A stretch of 64,000 nucleotides of DNA, from the NCBI RefSeq assembly GCF_011386835.1, contig NC_088796.1, positions 27,111,011-27,175,010 of the forward strand, in the 5' to 3' direction. The notes beneath the pieces are model-generated. The model was not told the DNA's origin, searched no databases, and saw only the letters and a program-made list of their open reading frames with translations. Each line of letters starts with the position of its first letter. The stretch's first letter is position 1. A program made the position numbers and the translations under genes. This DNA is from Chrysemys picta bellii. Its lineage: Eukaryota > Chordata > Testudines > Emydidae. Positions 23,440-34,876 of this stretch are shown one piece after another.

Positions 23440-24019
23440 AACCTACCTTGCCTGAAGCCAATTTGTGAAACACTGAAGGGAGAAGGGGGTAAAATGGGGC
23501 TCAGGTGGGGCTACCCCTTCGTCCTCTGCATGTTTCCCCTGGAACCTGAAACTGTGCAGGGGACACATCCCCATACCCTCGGGAAACTAGGTGACATCTC
23601 CTCACCCCCTACTGCAGAGAGGAACCACCAGAGACTCCAGGCAGTAGGAGCAGCTGTGGAAGTAGCCTCAGACATTCAGAGAACTATCTACAGTTTTGAC
23701 TGGACTTTCTCTGACCTGTGCTGATTGACTGTTTGTTCCAATCCTCTTGCCCTGCTTCCCTGTCTCTTCACCTCAGCTTCACTCTACACCTGCCCCCTTA
23801 TCTTCCTCTCCCCTAACCTGTCCCCCTCACTTCCCTTCCATGTTTCTGCCCCTTCACCTCTCTTTCCATTTAGCTGATCTCCCTCGAAATAACATTCCCC
23901 CCCTCCAAAAAAATCATGAAACTAACATGTTTGTTACCAACACATAGTTCACTCTGCTTGTTGTGTTCTATCCCCTTCCTCCACCCTGTGTCCATCTCAT
24001 CTGTTTACATTCTAAAGTC
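23440..24019. other. Non-coding stretch, pyrimidine-rich on the plus strand
   Basis: No gene. C- and T-rich from 23720 to 23870, leaving chance frames open. Confidence 0.5.
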
Positions 24020-24138
24020 TTCAGGGTAAAGACCATCTACTACTCTGTCTTTGTACAGTGCCAACCATAAGGGGGCCCCATTCTTTGCTGGTCCTTGGGC
24101 TCTACTGTAATACTAATATTAATAAATAATAATAATTG
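24020..24138 (+). repeat. 3' end of an ancient CR1/L3-like LINE
   Basis: The sequence TTTGTACAGTGCCAACCA followed by a GGCCCCATT block and an (ATA/ATTA)n tail is a widespread amniote LINE 3' end. Only the tail remains. Confidence 0.5.
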
Positions 24139-24794
24139 TAGCTTCTCTCATCAGAGTGAATATTCTTTCTTTATGAGATGTCTGCTGGAATTTTTGAGTT
24201 GACAGTTGGAAGTTCAGTTTTAAGTTATGTGGTTTGTAATGAAGAAATTACTGTTGCAGTGCTGCCAACTCTCAGTAAGGAGGGAAAGACGACAACAGAA
24301 AATGCAGCAATTACTAAAGTGTTAAATGCCTCTTTTGTTTCAGTTTTCACCAAAAAAGTTAGCAGACAACAAACATAGTGAACATCAGTGTAAATGGGTA
24401 GGATCTAAGGCTAAAATAGGGAAAGAAGTTAAGAATTACTTAGTCAAGTTAGATATCCTCAGGTTAGCATGGCATGATGAAATACATCCTAGAACTCTTA
24501 AGCAGGGCCAGTGCAAGGATATTTTGTGTCCTAGACGAAACTTCCACCTTGCGCCCCCCCCCCCCACCTGCACATTGGTTTATTGAGGGGCAAATCCCAA
24601 CAAGCCTTTATAGACCCCAGGGGCCACCCTGCCCAGGGGCCAGCCGTGCCCAGGGGCTGCTCCCCAGCCCAGGTTCCCCCCTCCCTGCCCCCTGAACTCC
24701 CCTGGAGGCTGCACAGGCCGCCCCCCCCACGAGCCCTCCCCACCCCGGCGGTCCCCGCCCCGTGTCCACTCACTGGCTTTGCCGGGCTTGGGCC

Positions 24795-25640
24795 GCTGCA
24801 GCAGTTTGGCAGGGAGGAACCGCCTTCTGGAGGCACCGGAGAGCCAGAGCATCGGCTTGCGGGGGCGGCGAGTCCCAGCCATGGAGGAGCCGGCATGGCA
24901 CAGGGGGGCAGCAGCTCTGCAAAAGCAGTGGTGCGGCTAGCAGGGAGCAGCCGTGCCCCCCGTCCCTCCTGCCCAGGCTGCGGCCAGGCATCCCCCCTGG
25001 GGGTCCTACAGGCAGCAGCAGATGCAGGCCCCCCATGCACCCCCTGGCTGCCCCCTCGCCGTGCTCGGGCTCTGCGGCTCCCGGGTATGTGAGCCGCCAC
25101 CAGGGCGCAGGGCCTGCTCCGGGAGGGGCAGTGGCGGCTCACATGCCCAGGAGCCGCAGAACCTGAGCGTGGTGAGGGGTAAACCAGGGGGTGCGCCTGC
25201 CCAGGCTGGCGCCCCCCCCCCCAGCGGCTCCTGCAGTGGATGCATGCGGGCGGCAGCCCCCGTGCACCTCCTGGCTCCCCCCTGCCACGCTCGGGCTCTG
25301 CGGCTCCCGGGAGTATGAGCTGCCACTGCCCTTCCCAGAGTAGGCTCAGGGCCCTGAGGGCCGGTAGCTTACATGCCTGGGAGCCGCAGAGCCTGAGCAC
25401 GGCGAGAGGGGAGTTGGGAGGAGCATGGGGGCCGCCGACCACATGCAATTGCTGCAGCCTGCAGGAGGGGCAGAGGGCGCAGCTGTTCCCAGCTAGCAGT
25501 GCCACTGCCTTTGCAGAGCTGCTGCCCCCCGTGCCATGCCGGCTCCTCCATGGAAGGGGCTCGCCACCCCCGCAAGCCGACGCTCTGGCTCTCCGGTGCC
25601 TCTGGAAGGCGGCTCCTCCCTGCCGAGCCAGGGCACCGCT
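24795..25640. repeat. Large imperfect palindrome inside the hAT element
   Basis: The segment from about 24800 (CAGGGAGGAACCGCC) to about 24950 is the reverse complement of 25480-25625, with blocks such as GGCACCGGAGAGCCAGAGC and CATGGAGGAGCCGGCATGGC shared. Between them a unit around GGCTCTGCGGCTCCC appears four times in alternating orientation, at about 25070, 25150, 25285 and 25385. The result is a set of nested hairpins over 0.8 kb. Confidence 0.8.
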
Positions 25641-26046
25641 TTTTTAGGGTTACCATATTTCAACGATCAAAAAAGAGGACAGGGGGGAGAGCTGCACCCA
25701 TCCACTCCCTCCCACTTCCCGCCCCCCTCAGAACGCCCAAGCACCACGCTCCTTGTCCCCTGACTGCCCCCTCCTGAGACCCCCGAACCTATCTGCCTCC
25801 CTAGGACTCTACTCCCTACCTGTCCCCTGGCTGCCCCAACCCTTATCCACACCCCTGTCCCCAGACAGACCCCCGAGACTCCCACACCCCATCCAACCAC
25901 TATCCTCCCCCTGAGAGATTCCCCCCAGAACTCCCGAGCCATCCAACCCTCTCCCCGCCCCCTGACATCCCCCCCAGAACTCCTGATCCATCCGACCCTT
26001 GCCCTGCTCCCTGTCCCCTGACTGCTCCAATCCCTCTCCACACTCC

Positions 26047-26151
26047 TGTTATGCTCGTACAAAGCACATGGGATCTTTATAGAGGAAGGTAAATACACAG
26101 CATTTATTGAGAATACCACAGTTAGCATATGCTTTTTAGACACACACACAT

Positions 26152-26190
<39 letters not shown>

Positions 26191-27042
26191 CCTGCCAGTG
26201 ATGTTTATAGTTACCAGTCTGTTGTAGCTCGAGTCAATCTAATGGCCAGTTAGATTGAGCACGAGTGTGGAGCTGGGTTCTGTCGGTTGCGATCCGATGC
26301 TCCGAGGCTTTGCAGGACTGAACCCAGAGTTCCATGGCAAAACACCCCAGCTTTATAGTTATAAATTCTCATTTGAGTCCATGCATTTTGCAATGTTATC
26401 CTGTAATCATTAGTCCTTAAGTGGTGTTATCATTTGATGGTTATTGTCCAGCTTCCCATCGTTATCTCCTATTTTTTGTCTCGCCTTCGGGGGTGCCTGC
26501 CTCACCTCTGAGGTCGTCATTGCTGCTAACATGTTTAACATCGGATACAATGGATGTTTTCTGATTGTCTCCTGGTCTTTCCAAGTCTCTCACTTCTTCT
26601 TGACCATCTGGACATTTGTGATGACTTTCACACCTTATCTTTTCCTGATGCATGCATTCCTCATTCACACAAACAATCTCTTACAGAAACCTTCACAGGT
26701 ATACAGACAGCAGTATTGTATATTCAGCAGAATACATTGTAAATCAAGCCTTGCTAAATCTTATAACTAAAACAATTCACATTGGGGCTTCAGGCTCTCA
26801 ACATCCCTCTAATCTTAACATAGATACAATAGAGAATCCTGTCTCTTACTTCCTAATTTGTAATACATATAGGAAACCATAGTAGCTTTATAACTTATTC
26901 TAAAACAAAAGGGTGTCCATAATCAGTCATAAGGATTGTTCTGGTCTGTCATTCCTTTCTGCTATTCAAAAAGGGTGGCTGACAGGATGAAATCAAATCA
27001 TACATTAATTCTCATAGTACATTATAAAATCCAGCTCCTACA
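26047..27042 (-). mobile_element. Solo LTR of an endogenous retrovirus, about 1 kb
   Basis: The insert runs TG...CA on either strand and is flanked by CTCC on both sides (26043-26046, 27043-27046; the shared string extends to CACTCC). Orientation is taken from signals on the minus strand: a TATA-like CTATAAAG at 26351-26358 and an AATAAA at 26103-26108 about 60 bases from the 3' end. A (TG)n/(CA)n run at 26142-26188 lies in the transcribed part. There is no internal gag, pol or env, so recombination between two LTRs probably removed the provirus. A 4-base duplication would fit class I (gammaretrovirus-like), which is inference. Confidence 0.7.
26142..26188. repeat. (CA)n microsatellite inside the LTR
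   Basis: About 23 CA units with two interruptions. Lies within the solo LTR and explains an open frame of repeated Val-Cys on the minus strand. Confidence 0.9.
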
Positions 27043-27989
27043 CTCCCAACCCCTAACAGGCCCCCCCTCAGAACTCCCGCCCCATCCAACCCTCCTCCCG
27101 CCCCCGATAGCCCCCCCAGGACTCCCCTTACCACCATGCCGCTCCAGCCGCTGGCTCCACGTGGAGCCAAAACAAACAGGCTGCGGAGCACACAGCCCCT
27201 CCCTAGCAGCGTGCTGGCAACACGATGCTGAGGCAAGGCGAGGGGGGAGGGGGAGAGGCTCTGGCTGCTGGAGGCCAATGGGAGCAGCTAAATCAGGCCC
27301 AGGCGCCCAATCAGCCACGCCTCACTCTGTGAGGGGAAGGGAGGGAAGGGAGGAAAAATCTCGGATGCCCCCAACCACTTGGCACCCTAGGCGACCGCCT
27401 ATTTCGCCTAGTGGTTGCACCGGACCTGCTCTTAAGGAACTGGCTGAAGAGATCCGAGTCATTAGCAATTATCTTTGAAAACTTGTGGAGGACAGATGAG
27501 ATATCAGAGAACTGGAAAAAGAGCAAATACAGTATCTATCTATAAAAAGAGGAATAAGAACAACCCAGGCAATTATAGACCATCTTAATTTGCTACTGGA
27601 AAGATAATGGAGCAAATAAATCAAATAATCAATTTGTAAGCACTTAGGAGATGATAAAATGATAAGCAACAGTCAACAAGGATTTGTCAAGAACAAATCA
27701 TATCAAAGTAACCTAATATCCTTCTTTGACATGGTAACAAGCTTTGTGAATGGGGGGAAGCAGTAGATGTGGTGTATCTTGACTTTAGTAAGGCTTTTGA
27801 TTCTGTGTCACATGACCTTCTCATAAGCAAACTAGGAAAATATAGCCTATGAGGTGGGTGTACAACTGGTTGGAAAGTTGTACTCAGAGTAGTTATCAGT
27901 GGCCCAAAGTCAAGTGGAAGGGCATATTAAGCGAGGTCTAGCAGGAATCTATCCTAGGTCTGGTACTATTCAATATTTTCATAAGTGAT

Positions 27990-28349
27990 TTGGATAATGA
28001 CAGAGAGTACGCTTATAAAGTTGATGGACAATACCATGCTGGGAGAGTTGCAAGCTCTTTGGAGGATAGGATTAGAATTCAAGAGGATCTTGACAAATTG
28101 AAGAAATGGTCTGAAATAAATAGGATGAAATTCAGTAAGGACAAATTCAAAGTACTATGCTTAGGAAGGAATAATCAATTGCACAAATACAAAATGGGAG
28201 ATGATTGCCTAGGAAGGAGTACTGCAGAAAAGGATCTGGGGGTTATAGTGGATCGCAAACTAAATATGAGTCAGCAATGTAACACTATTGCAAAAAGGGT
28301 TAACATCATGTTGGACTGTATCAGCGGGATTGTTGTAAGCAGGACATGA
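27990..28349 (+). pseudogene. CR1 ORF2 fragment (after the catalytic palm)
   Basis: A 119-codon open piece containing LKKWSEINRMKFSKDKFKV and EKDLGVIVDRKL, the thumb-side region of CR1 reverse transcriptase. The ADDTK catalytic box that should lie at its start is altered (the frame reads DREYAYKVDG there). The methionine start is internal to the ancestral protein. Confidence 0.75.
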
Positions 28350-28405
28350 GAAATCATTCTTCCACTCTACCCAGCACTGATAAGGCCTCAACTGGAGTAT
28401 TGTGC

Positions 28406-28800
28406 CCAGCATAGGCAACTGGTAACTGCTGCTAGTGGGTGAGCACAATGGCAGGCCACTCCCCCTCACCACCACAGTCATGGTCAACTTCCTGGTAAGG
28501 CACCCTCCAGCAACACCCTCTTGACCATGGTGCCCCCTGACCATGACACACTGGGCAATCACCCATATCACCCACCCTCAAGGCCGGTCCTGCCAGGGTC
28601 AGTCTTAGGGAAAATGGTGCTCTGGGCAAACTTGTATTTTGGCAACCTGGCCCCTCCCCACTACCACTAGCCCCCACTGCCTCCCCTGGTCCCCCAATCC
28701 CCCCTGACCCCCACTGCCTCCCTGGGCTTCCCTCCCCACAATCACTCCTGGCCTCCACTGCCTTCCCCTGAACACTGCCTATCCTGTGCACCGAGTGAGG
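28406..28800. repeat. C-rich unclassified repeat
   Basis: After the CR1 copy breaks off, sequence of the C-rich CCCCTGACC type follows, with AAGGCCGGTCCTGCCAGGG near 28580. This resembles the CAGGG-type hAT MITE ends but I cannot pair two termini or a duplication. Confidence 0.35.
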
Positions 28801-30460
28801 CAGGGGTCCTCTGGAAAAGATAGGATGTGATCATGTAATAAAAGACTGTATCACAATGGATAGGTACAAGGGGGCTGAATTAAGCTTGCAATCTTAAATT
28901 GATCATTTCCTAACTTTTTAGTGCTTGACTTTGGAACCTGAAATTTTTTTAATTGTGTGTGTGTGTGTGTAACAGTTGTACAGAAAACAATGGCATATGA
29001 TCCTGAGCATTTTTTCTGATAATGATCTTGTTACTGGTCTCAATGGTATTGAATTTTCATTCTTGTACAAACCTAAGCATTCTCTTACACATTATAATAA
29101 ATGTAGTCCTACTGAGCCAATCACATATACGCTCTCTTGATATAACACTTCTCTGCATCACCATGCTGCTGTGTACTTTAGTTGTTACCCAATCAGTGAT
29201 ACGACTTAGGAATTCAGACTTTTAAAGAAGAAATTGACGCCAGGGCAGTACAAGGCTGTGGTACAAGTCAGCACTTGCTCAGATATTTCTTTCGACAACT
29301 CTCCTCCTCGGCTACTGCAATAGTGAAGCTCATTTGTGCAGCAGATTTTAATTTTCTCAGGGCTTGTTCTAAGATAGAAACTGCCACAGGAACGAAGATC
29401 TGCCATAAACCTCGCCATCTTATGGTCTGAACAAATAGTAAACTTTATCTTCCCAAACACCATCACATAGCATGTCAGCTAACAATTAAAGTGGTTTCTC
29501 ACTCCAATGCTGCACCTTTTATATGTACTAACTCCTTTTTTAAATTCATTTCGGTTAGAAATAAAATGTTGCGGGAGGAACTTGCCCACAGAGAAAGAAA
29601 AGTGTTGCTATTACTTTTTTGGCAACTGCTCCCATGTATTATTTCCCATTTAAAAGGGCGTTAGATTTTTTTCATACAAGTTAGTTGGCTTTTAAAAGAG
29701 GCTAAACATCTGGAGTGAGCTGCCCAGAGTATCCCATGGGATGCTAACAATGAATTCCTAAAGACTGTTTTCAAGAAATAACAGACACTCATAAAATATA
29801 GAAAAAGATATTTCTTCGATAATGTGTTACTGGAAAGTCTTCCATTGCCCTAGTCTTTTGTGAAACATTTCATAAGCCTGTTACTCTTATTCTGTGGAAT
29901 CTCTGAATCAGTGCCTGCCATATGCAATCCTTTTTCATATATACTGTCTCCACCATGGATACTGTATATATTTGTTCCCTTTTCTTTAGAAGAGTCACTG
30001 TGAATGTAGGTAGCATTGTTCCAATGGCTTCATTCCATCCCAAATCATTGAAAAAATCTGCAAGTTATTCGTAAGGGGCATATTTACCACATTGTAAAAG
30101 TCAGTACTCAGTAAAAATAATTGGTATGCCAAAGTAAATAGAATACTTAATCTGTATTTACAGAGAGATGAAAGAAGATGAGGGTAAAGCTATGAGTGTT
30201 TTTGTGAAATATAGACCTTACCAGAGAAGAGCTGGGTTTAGATGCTTAGATGCTATAGTAATGAGTTTAATGTGTAAATGTATAGTCAGTTTTAAGTACA
30301 GGTAGCACCACAAAAGTGAAAGGTTTATTGTTTATATAAAGATCTATTAAAACATTAGATTTAAACTGACAAAAGTAAGGTTGATATTCAAATCTAACTC
30401 TAAAATCAGCACCTGATTTACCTCATCTATTGTAGCTAGTTAATACACTGTTTCTATTTG
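28801..30460. other. Unique AT-rich non-coding sequence
   Basis: A (TG)n run at 28953-28970. No coding region I can support; this is one of the longest stretches without a recognised repeat. Confidence 0.5.
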
Positions 30461-30464
30461 CAGA

Positions 30465-30725
30465 AACATTTTTTTTATAGTGGTGCCTATAGGCTCCAGC
30501 TGGGATTGGGGTCCTTTTGTGCTAGGTGTTGTACAGACAATAGAAAGAGACAATCTGTGCCCTGAAGAATTTTACAGTATACATGGACGAGACAGAAAGG
30601 AAGTATTATCCCCAATTCACAGATGGAGAACTGAGTCAGTAGAAGTTAAGTGACTTTCAAGGTTACACTTGAAGTCAGAAACTAAACCCAGATCTCCTGG
30701 TGTCCACCACAATACAATCCTTCTT
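30465..30725 (+). repeat. Ancient amniote LINE/SINE remnant
   Basis: Contains the block TTGTGCTAGGTGTTGTACAGACA, split here as GTGCTAGGTG and TTGTACAGACA, then CAGATGGAGAACTGAG and AACCCAGATCTCCTGG. These form the conserved 3' region of an old LINE or SINE family present throughout sauropsids and mammals. Orientation from the block order. Confidence 0.5.
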
Positions 30726-31525
30726 CTGTGGATCTGATTCCTCTCTCTGTTTGAACAGATCACAATCATCTTGGATTTATTCATTGTTCAAAATGAAGCA
30801 ACCACATTTTTCTTAATTTGTTTATTCAGTGGTTTGTTATTGAAAATCCAAAACATGGACCGTATTGAGAAATTGTGACTGTTCACATAAATCACATGAT
30901 GCTGTTTCTGTTTTCTAACTGGAAACTCATTTAAAATTAGCATGCGCTCAAAAGTCATTTTCCTTGAACATTCCTACTGGTAAAACAAATTCACATGAAT
31001 ATTTGCAGAAAGTGAACACAAAAGGGACAAAAACATAATTACATCAAATTCATGTAGCAGTCTAACAAATATTTGCAATAAGCTTTTCTATATTTATGTG
31101 TCTAGGCGCAACAGCAAGAGTGACCCCAGCTGATCACAGCTGCCAAGATGGGACACAGAGAGAGGTGCTCTCTCAAACAACATGATCCCAGATCAGGCAG
31201 TGTGATTTCAGACATAAACATACCTTGAATTCTACGAGAAGGCAGATAGGTAGCATAACGCTGTGATGCATTCAAAGGATGAGCTGCTACATTCTGCATT
31301 AGCCAACTTCCAGAGACTTTTGAAGGGTTGCTGCACTTGGAGCTTCATGTAGTATGGAAGAGCCACATCAGAGAAGTCACAGCTCCAGTAGGCCAGCCAC
31401 AGAGGTTGGGAAAAGGCCATTTTCTGAGCACCGAGGAGCAGAGACAAATGTAACATGATCCAGAAACGATTAATACCTAGCTCCTATGTAGCACTTAGCA
31501 GATCTCAAAGTGAAGGGAGTCAGGA
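30726..31525. other. Unique non-coding sequence
   Basis: No supported gene. The minus-strand frames at 31102-31456 overlap each other and have no recognisable motif. Confidence 0.5.
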
Positions 31526-31529
31526 TCAT

Positions 31530-32115
31530 TACTAGTGATGTATTAGCAGGAATGTTGAAAGCAAGACACGAGAAGTAATTCTTCTGCTCTACTCCACGCT
31601 GATTAGTTCTCAACTGGAATATTGTGTCCAGTTCTGGGCACCACATTTCAGGAAAGATGTGAACAAACTGTAGAAAGTTCAGAGAAGAACAACAAAAATG
31701 ATTAAAGGTCTAGAAAACATGATTTATGAGGGAACATCAAAAACATTGGATATGTTTAGTCTAGAGAAGAAAAGACTGAGAGGGGACATGATAACACTTT
31801 TCAAGTACATAAAAGGTTGTTTACAAGGAGGATGGAGAAAAATTGTTCTCCTTAACCTCTGAGGATAGGACAAGAAGCAATGGGCTTAAACTGCAGCAAG
31901 AGCAGTTTAGGTTGAACATTAGTAAAAACCTTCTGTCAGGGTAGTTAAGCACTGGAATAAATTGCATTGGGAGATTGTGGAATCTCCATCATTGAAGATT
32001 TTTAAGAGCAGGTTAGACAAATACCTGCCTGGGATGGTCTAGAAAATACTTAGTCCTGTTATGACTGCAGGGGACTGGATTAGATGGTCTCGAAGTCTCT
32101 TGCAGTCCTATGGTT
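31530..32115 (+). mobile_element. CR1 LINE, 3' portion
   Basis: Begins inside the end of ORF2 (blocks reading as a LEYC.QFWAP-type region near 31615) and runs through the 3' end, with AGGGGACATGATAACACTTTTC at about 31778 in two parts (GGGGACATGATAACA, CTTTTCAAG) and CTGGATTAGATGGTCTC at 32076. Several stops and indels. It overlaps in content with the end of the CR1 at 27437-28405, so it is an independent copy. Confidence 0.8.
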
Positions 32116-32119
32116 ACCC

Positions 32120-32245
32120 TTGTTTTAGAAATAGGGTCACAGAGTGGGGTGACTTACCCAAGGTCACCTAGCAGGCCAATAGCGGCACCAGAAATACAGC
32201 CCAGGTCTCCTGAATCCCCATCCAGTGCTCCATGCACTAGTCTAT
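32120..32245 (+). repeat. Ancient SINE/LINE tail
   Basis: Blocks CCCAAGGTCACCTAGCAGG and CCCAGGTCTCCTGAATCCC are the conserved segment of MIR/L2/L3-type repeats. Old fragment following the CR1 end. Confidence 0.5.
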
Positions 32246-32581
32246 AAGGACTTAAATAGCACCTCCAATAGAATGTGCCCTCACCCTTCAAAGCAGTCTT
32301 CTGCCTCCCTCCATCCCCTGCTTATCAACTTCACTTCCATTTTATCAGGGCTGAGCCTAAGCCAGGACTCTCAGCTGTGTCTATAGCTCTCTAACCCTGT
32401 GGGGAAAACAGAGTCTGCAGTAAGTGGATCTCTTGATAAGTGCATTCCAGATGTACATATATTGTTTGTGTATTACTTGATCAATGCTACTAGTGTGCTC
32501 TGCTCTGTGCGAGACATGGTTTCTTCCTTGAGGAGTTTATAATCAAAGGTCCCAGTCCTGCAACAGACAAGATGGGAGTGC

Positions 32582-33649
32582 TACTCCTGGGGGAATTCTG
32601 CACTACTGCACTTGTGCATAATTAATGAGCCATGCATCTTTTAAATTTTTTGCACAGAAAAAAGCTTCTGCCAAAATGTTGTGGCAGTTCCACCTTTTGC
32701 CCACCAGAGGGTGCTGTGGCGATAGACTACAGCAGCAGCTCCCAGCTAACTAGGGAAGAGAAAGAGCTTGCCTTCTTCGCAGCACCTGTCAGGCCAGGTC
32801 AGGAGATAGGTAGTATGGGGAGACAGACAGTGTAGGGTGTGGGGAGGGGGGGGGGTCAGGCAGAAGCTCATAAGGACTTGTGGGGGAGGACAGACTGGGG
32901 CTGGGGCTGAATGGGAGTGGAGGCACATGGCCACATGGGGGAGGGAGGTGCAAGGCCACACAGTGATAGGGGAGGGGGTGAAGAGCTACATAGGGACAGA
33001 GGGTGGCTGAGTGGGGGCACAGAGACACATGGGGACAGGGGAGGGGGTGCAGGCCCACATGGGAATGAGGGGAATGAGTGTCTAAGTGGGGGTGGAGGGA
33101 CACCTGTGGACAGGGGGTGCAAGGACACATGAGGATGCAGGATGTGCCCGACTGAATGGGAGAGGCTAGGGGTCAGCCAGGGTCTGCATGGGGGAAGCTC
33201 CCTAACAATCCCTCCCCCCAAAAAATACCTGTTCCATACTTTTCTCACCAATACCCAACAACCCTCCAAGGTCACATCCAGGCTCCTTCCCAGCAATTTA
33301 CTTTCCTCTCCCTCAGATCCTCCATTACCCCTGACTCCCCCATGCCTTTGCACTGCTTCGGAGGCATGCAGGAAATATGGTTCTGTACTGTAGTTTAAAT
33401 TAATTATTACTCGGCGTTCTGTATTAATATGCCTAGTAAGGAATCTATTTGTCAAAAAACATTTTCTGAATCTTTTTTGTTGTCTGTATTGTTACAGGCA
33501 TACTTGCTGCCAGGTATTTTGAAATAAATGACCAAAAATAACTGAAACTTGATTATATTGTATTATTTTGACAAATAAAATATGCAGAATTTTGCAGAAT
33601 TTAAAAATATTGTACACAGAATTTTTGGTGCAGAATTCCCCCAGGAGTA
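32582..33649. mobile_element. DNA transposon with long perfect termini, superfamily unclear
   Basis: Left end TACTCCTGGGGGAATTCTGC and the right end is its exact reverse complement (33630-33649). The flanks carry GAGTGC on both sides (32576-32581, 33650-33655), a six-base duplication. The interior has no transposase. It holds a degenerate minisatellite of units like ACATGGGGACAGGGG (about 32900-33130). Reptile elements with these ends are common; hAT usually gives eight bases, so the class is left open. Confidence 0.85.
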
Positions 33650-33655
33650 GAGTGC

Positions 33656-34876
33656 ACATGGAACCCTATTGATTTCAGCAATGTTCCAGGTGGATGCCTA
33701 TGTAATTGCAGAAGCAGGGCCTAAAAGACAAATATTCAAATACAGACTAGGAAACTCAGAAGATGGACTTGGCTTCATACGGAGTCTTTAAAATAAGACA
33801 TCCCCTCTCCCCCACATTAAGAAGACATTAAGGTTGCAAAGTCTCACGCAAAAGTTAGGAAATGCCAGAAGTAAGGTTGCCTGTGCAAACTTAATTCAGC
33901 CCCCTTTGTACATGCATTATGATAAAGTCTTTAATTACTTGATCACATACTATTTTTCCCCAGAGGAAAAATATACTCCATGCCATGTTTATTATTCAAG
34001 CCATGCTCTGAATACTCGTAGGCTTTTCTCTGCTGCTTATCACAATAATATCTGAGTGATTCATAAACATTAACTGATTTATTTTCATAGTATCCCTGTG
34101 AGGTGAGGGGGAACTGAGGCACAGAAAGATTAAAATCAAGTGTCCACTAATTTTGGTTGCCTAGGATCTTATTTTCCAGGTACTTAACATTATATAGGAA
34201 TTTACAGATTCAGAGCAGCACTCCCATCAACTTCAGTTGCAGCTCTGACTGCTTAGCCCCAGTGTTGCAAGTAGAGCCTTCAAAAAATGAGGAACAGACA
34301 ACTAGTGGCCATCTGAGAAAAGTTTGCTTGAAGTGGTTCACCCAGAAACTGTGGAAGGGGCAGCAATATAACACACTTCTCCAGGGCAGCATCCAACTGG
34401 CTTAACCATGAAAGCACCCTTTCTCTATCTGCAATCCCCTACTTCATTACCTTCATTCACTACACACCTTCCAGCTTTTGCACAAAATGAGACAGGGCAC
34501 TTACAGATAACAGTCTCCCTCACTGCACAACCCTGATTCAGTCACAGAACTTTGGTCCATCCTGTGTACTGAATAAAGCAGGATTCTGTGGAAAAATAGC
34601 ATGGGATCACATAATTAAAGACTGTCATAATGCATATGCAGAGATAGCCTTAATTCTGGCATTTCCTAATTTTTAACAGCTTGACTTTTCAACCTAGCAT
34701 TCATTTAACATAGTGTGTGTATAATATATAATGTGCTAGGTTTCTCCAAAAACAAACTTTAAAAACAGAATTTCAGTCATGCAGAATCATACTCGGTCAT
34801 TAATAGGATTGGAACCTTTAGATCCATTGCACAGACTCCTACCACTTCAGCTACCTGAGTAATAGATAACAGTACT
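33656..34876. other. Non-coding stretch, no gene seen
   Basis: Contains a short ancient-repeat motif CTGAGGCACAGAAAGATTAA at about 34115 and otherwise unique sequence. No supported reading frame. Confidence 0.5.

Larger units (their letters stand above)
25637..27250. repeat. C-rich degenerate repeat, interrupted by a solo LTR
   Basis: Begins TTAGGGTTACCATATTTC, a terminal motif shared by reptile DNA repeats, followed by irregular C-rich units such as CCCCCCAGAACTCC. The same style resumes after the LTR at 27043. The expected right terminus (the reverse complement of the start) was not found, so the copy is truncated or rearranged. Confidence 0.5.
24503..27428. mobile_element. hAT-type non-autonomous element with nested insertions
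   Basis: Starts CAGGGCCAGTGCAAGG and ends GGTTGCACCGGACCTG. A perfect 8-base duplication CTCTTAAG flanks it (24495-24502 and 27429-27436), placing it cleanly inside a CR1. Its termini and the CCTAGGCG...TTTCGCC block match the family at 39717-40158 and 63060-63508, which are about 445 bases. This copy is far larger because of an internal inverted-repeat block (24795-25640) and later insertions (from about 25637). No transposase is encoded; long open frames here are products of GC-rich repetition. Confidence 0.85.
24180..28405 (+). mobile_element. CR1-like LINE, split by a hAT insertion
   Basis: Left part 24180-24502 and right part 27437-28405 join across the insertion at a perfect target duplication. 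In the plus-strand frame the junction gives EIHPRTL and then KELAEEIRVI, a contiguous CR1 ORF2 block before the catalytic palm. Further right come a QSAFDSV-like block (DFSKAFDSVSHD at about 27780) and EKDLGVIVDRKLNMSQQC in frame 27990-28349. Stops and frameshifts are present and the copy ends near 28405, before the 3' UTR. Confidence 0.8.

Noticed and set aside
24531..25505. 324-codon open frame on the minus strand, with overlapping long frames on both strands
   Set aside because: It lies inside a GC-rich palindrome in a hAT element with a perfect target duplication. All frames are open at once because of low stop-codon density, and no domain is seen.
25667..26185. 172-codon minus-strand frame starting with repeated Val-Cys
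   Set aside because: It runs through a (CA)n microsatellite, across an LTR boundary and into a C-rich repeat, so it cannot be a gene.
32868..33455. 195-codon minus-strand frame rich in Pro, His and Ser
   Set aside because: Lies within the transposon 32582-33649 and is made by its internal minisatellite.
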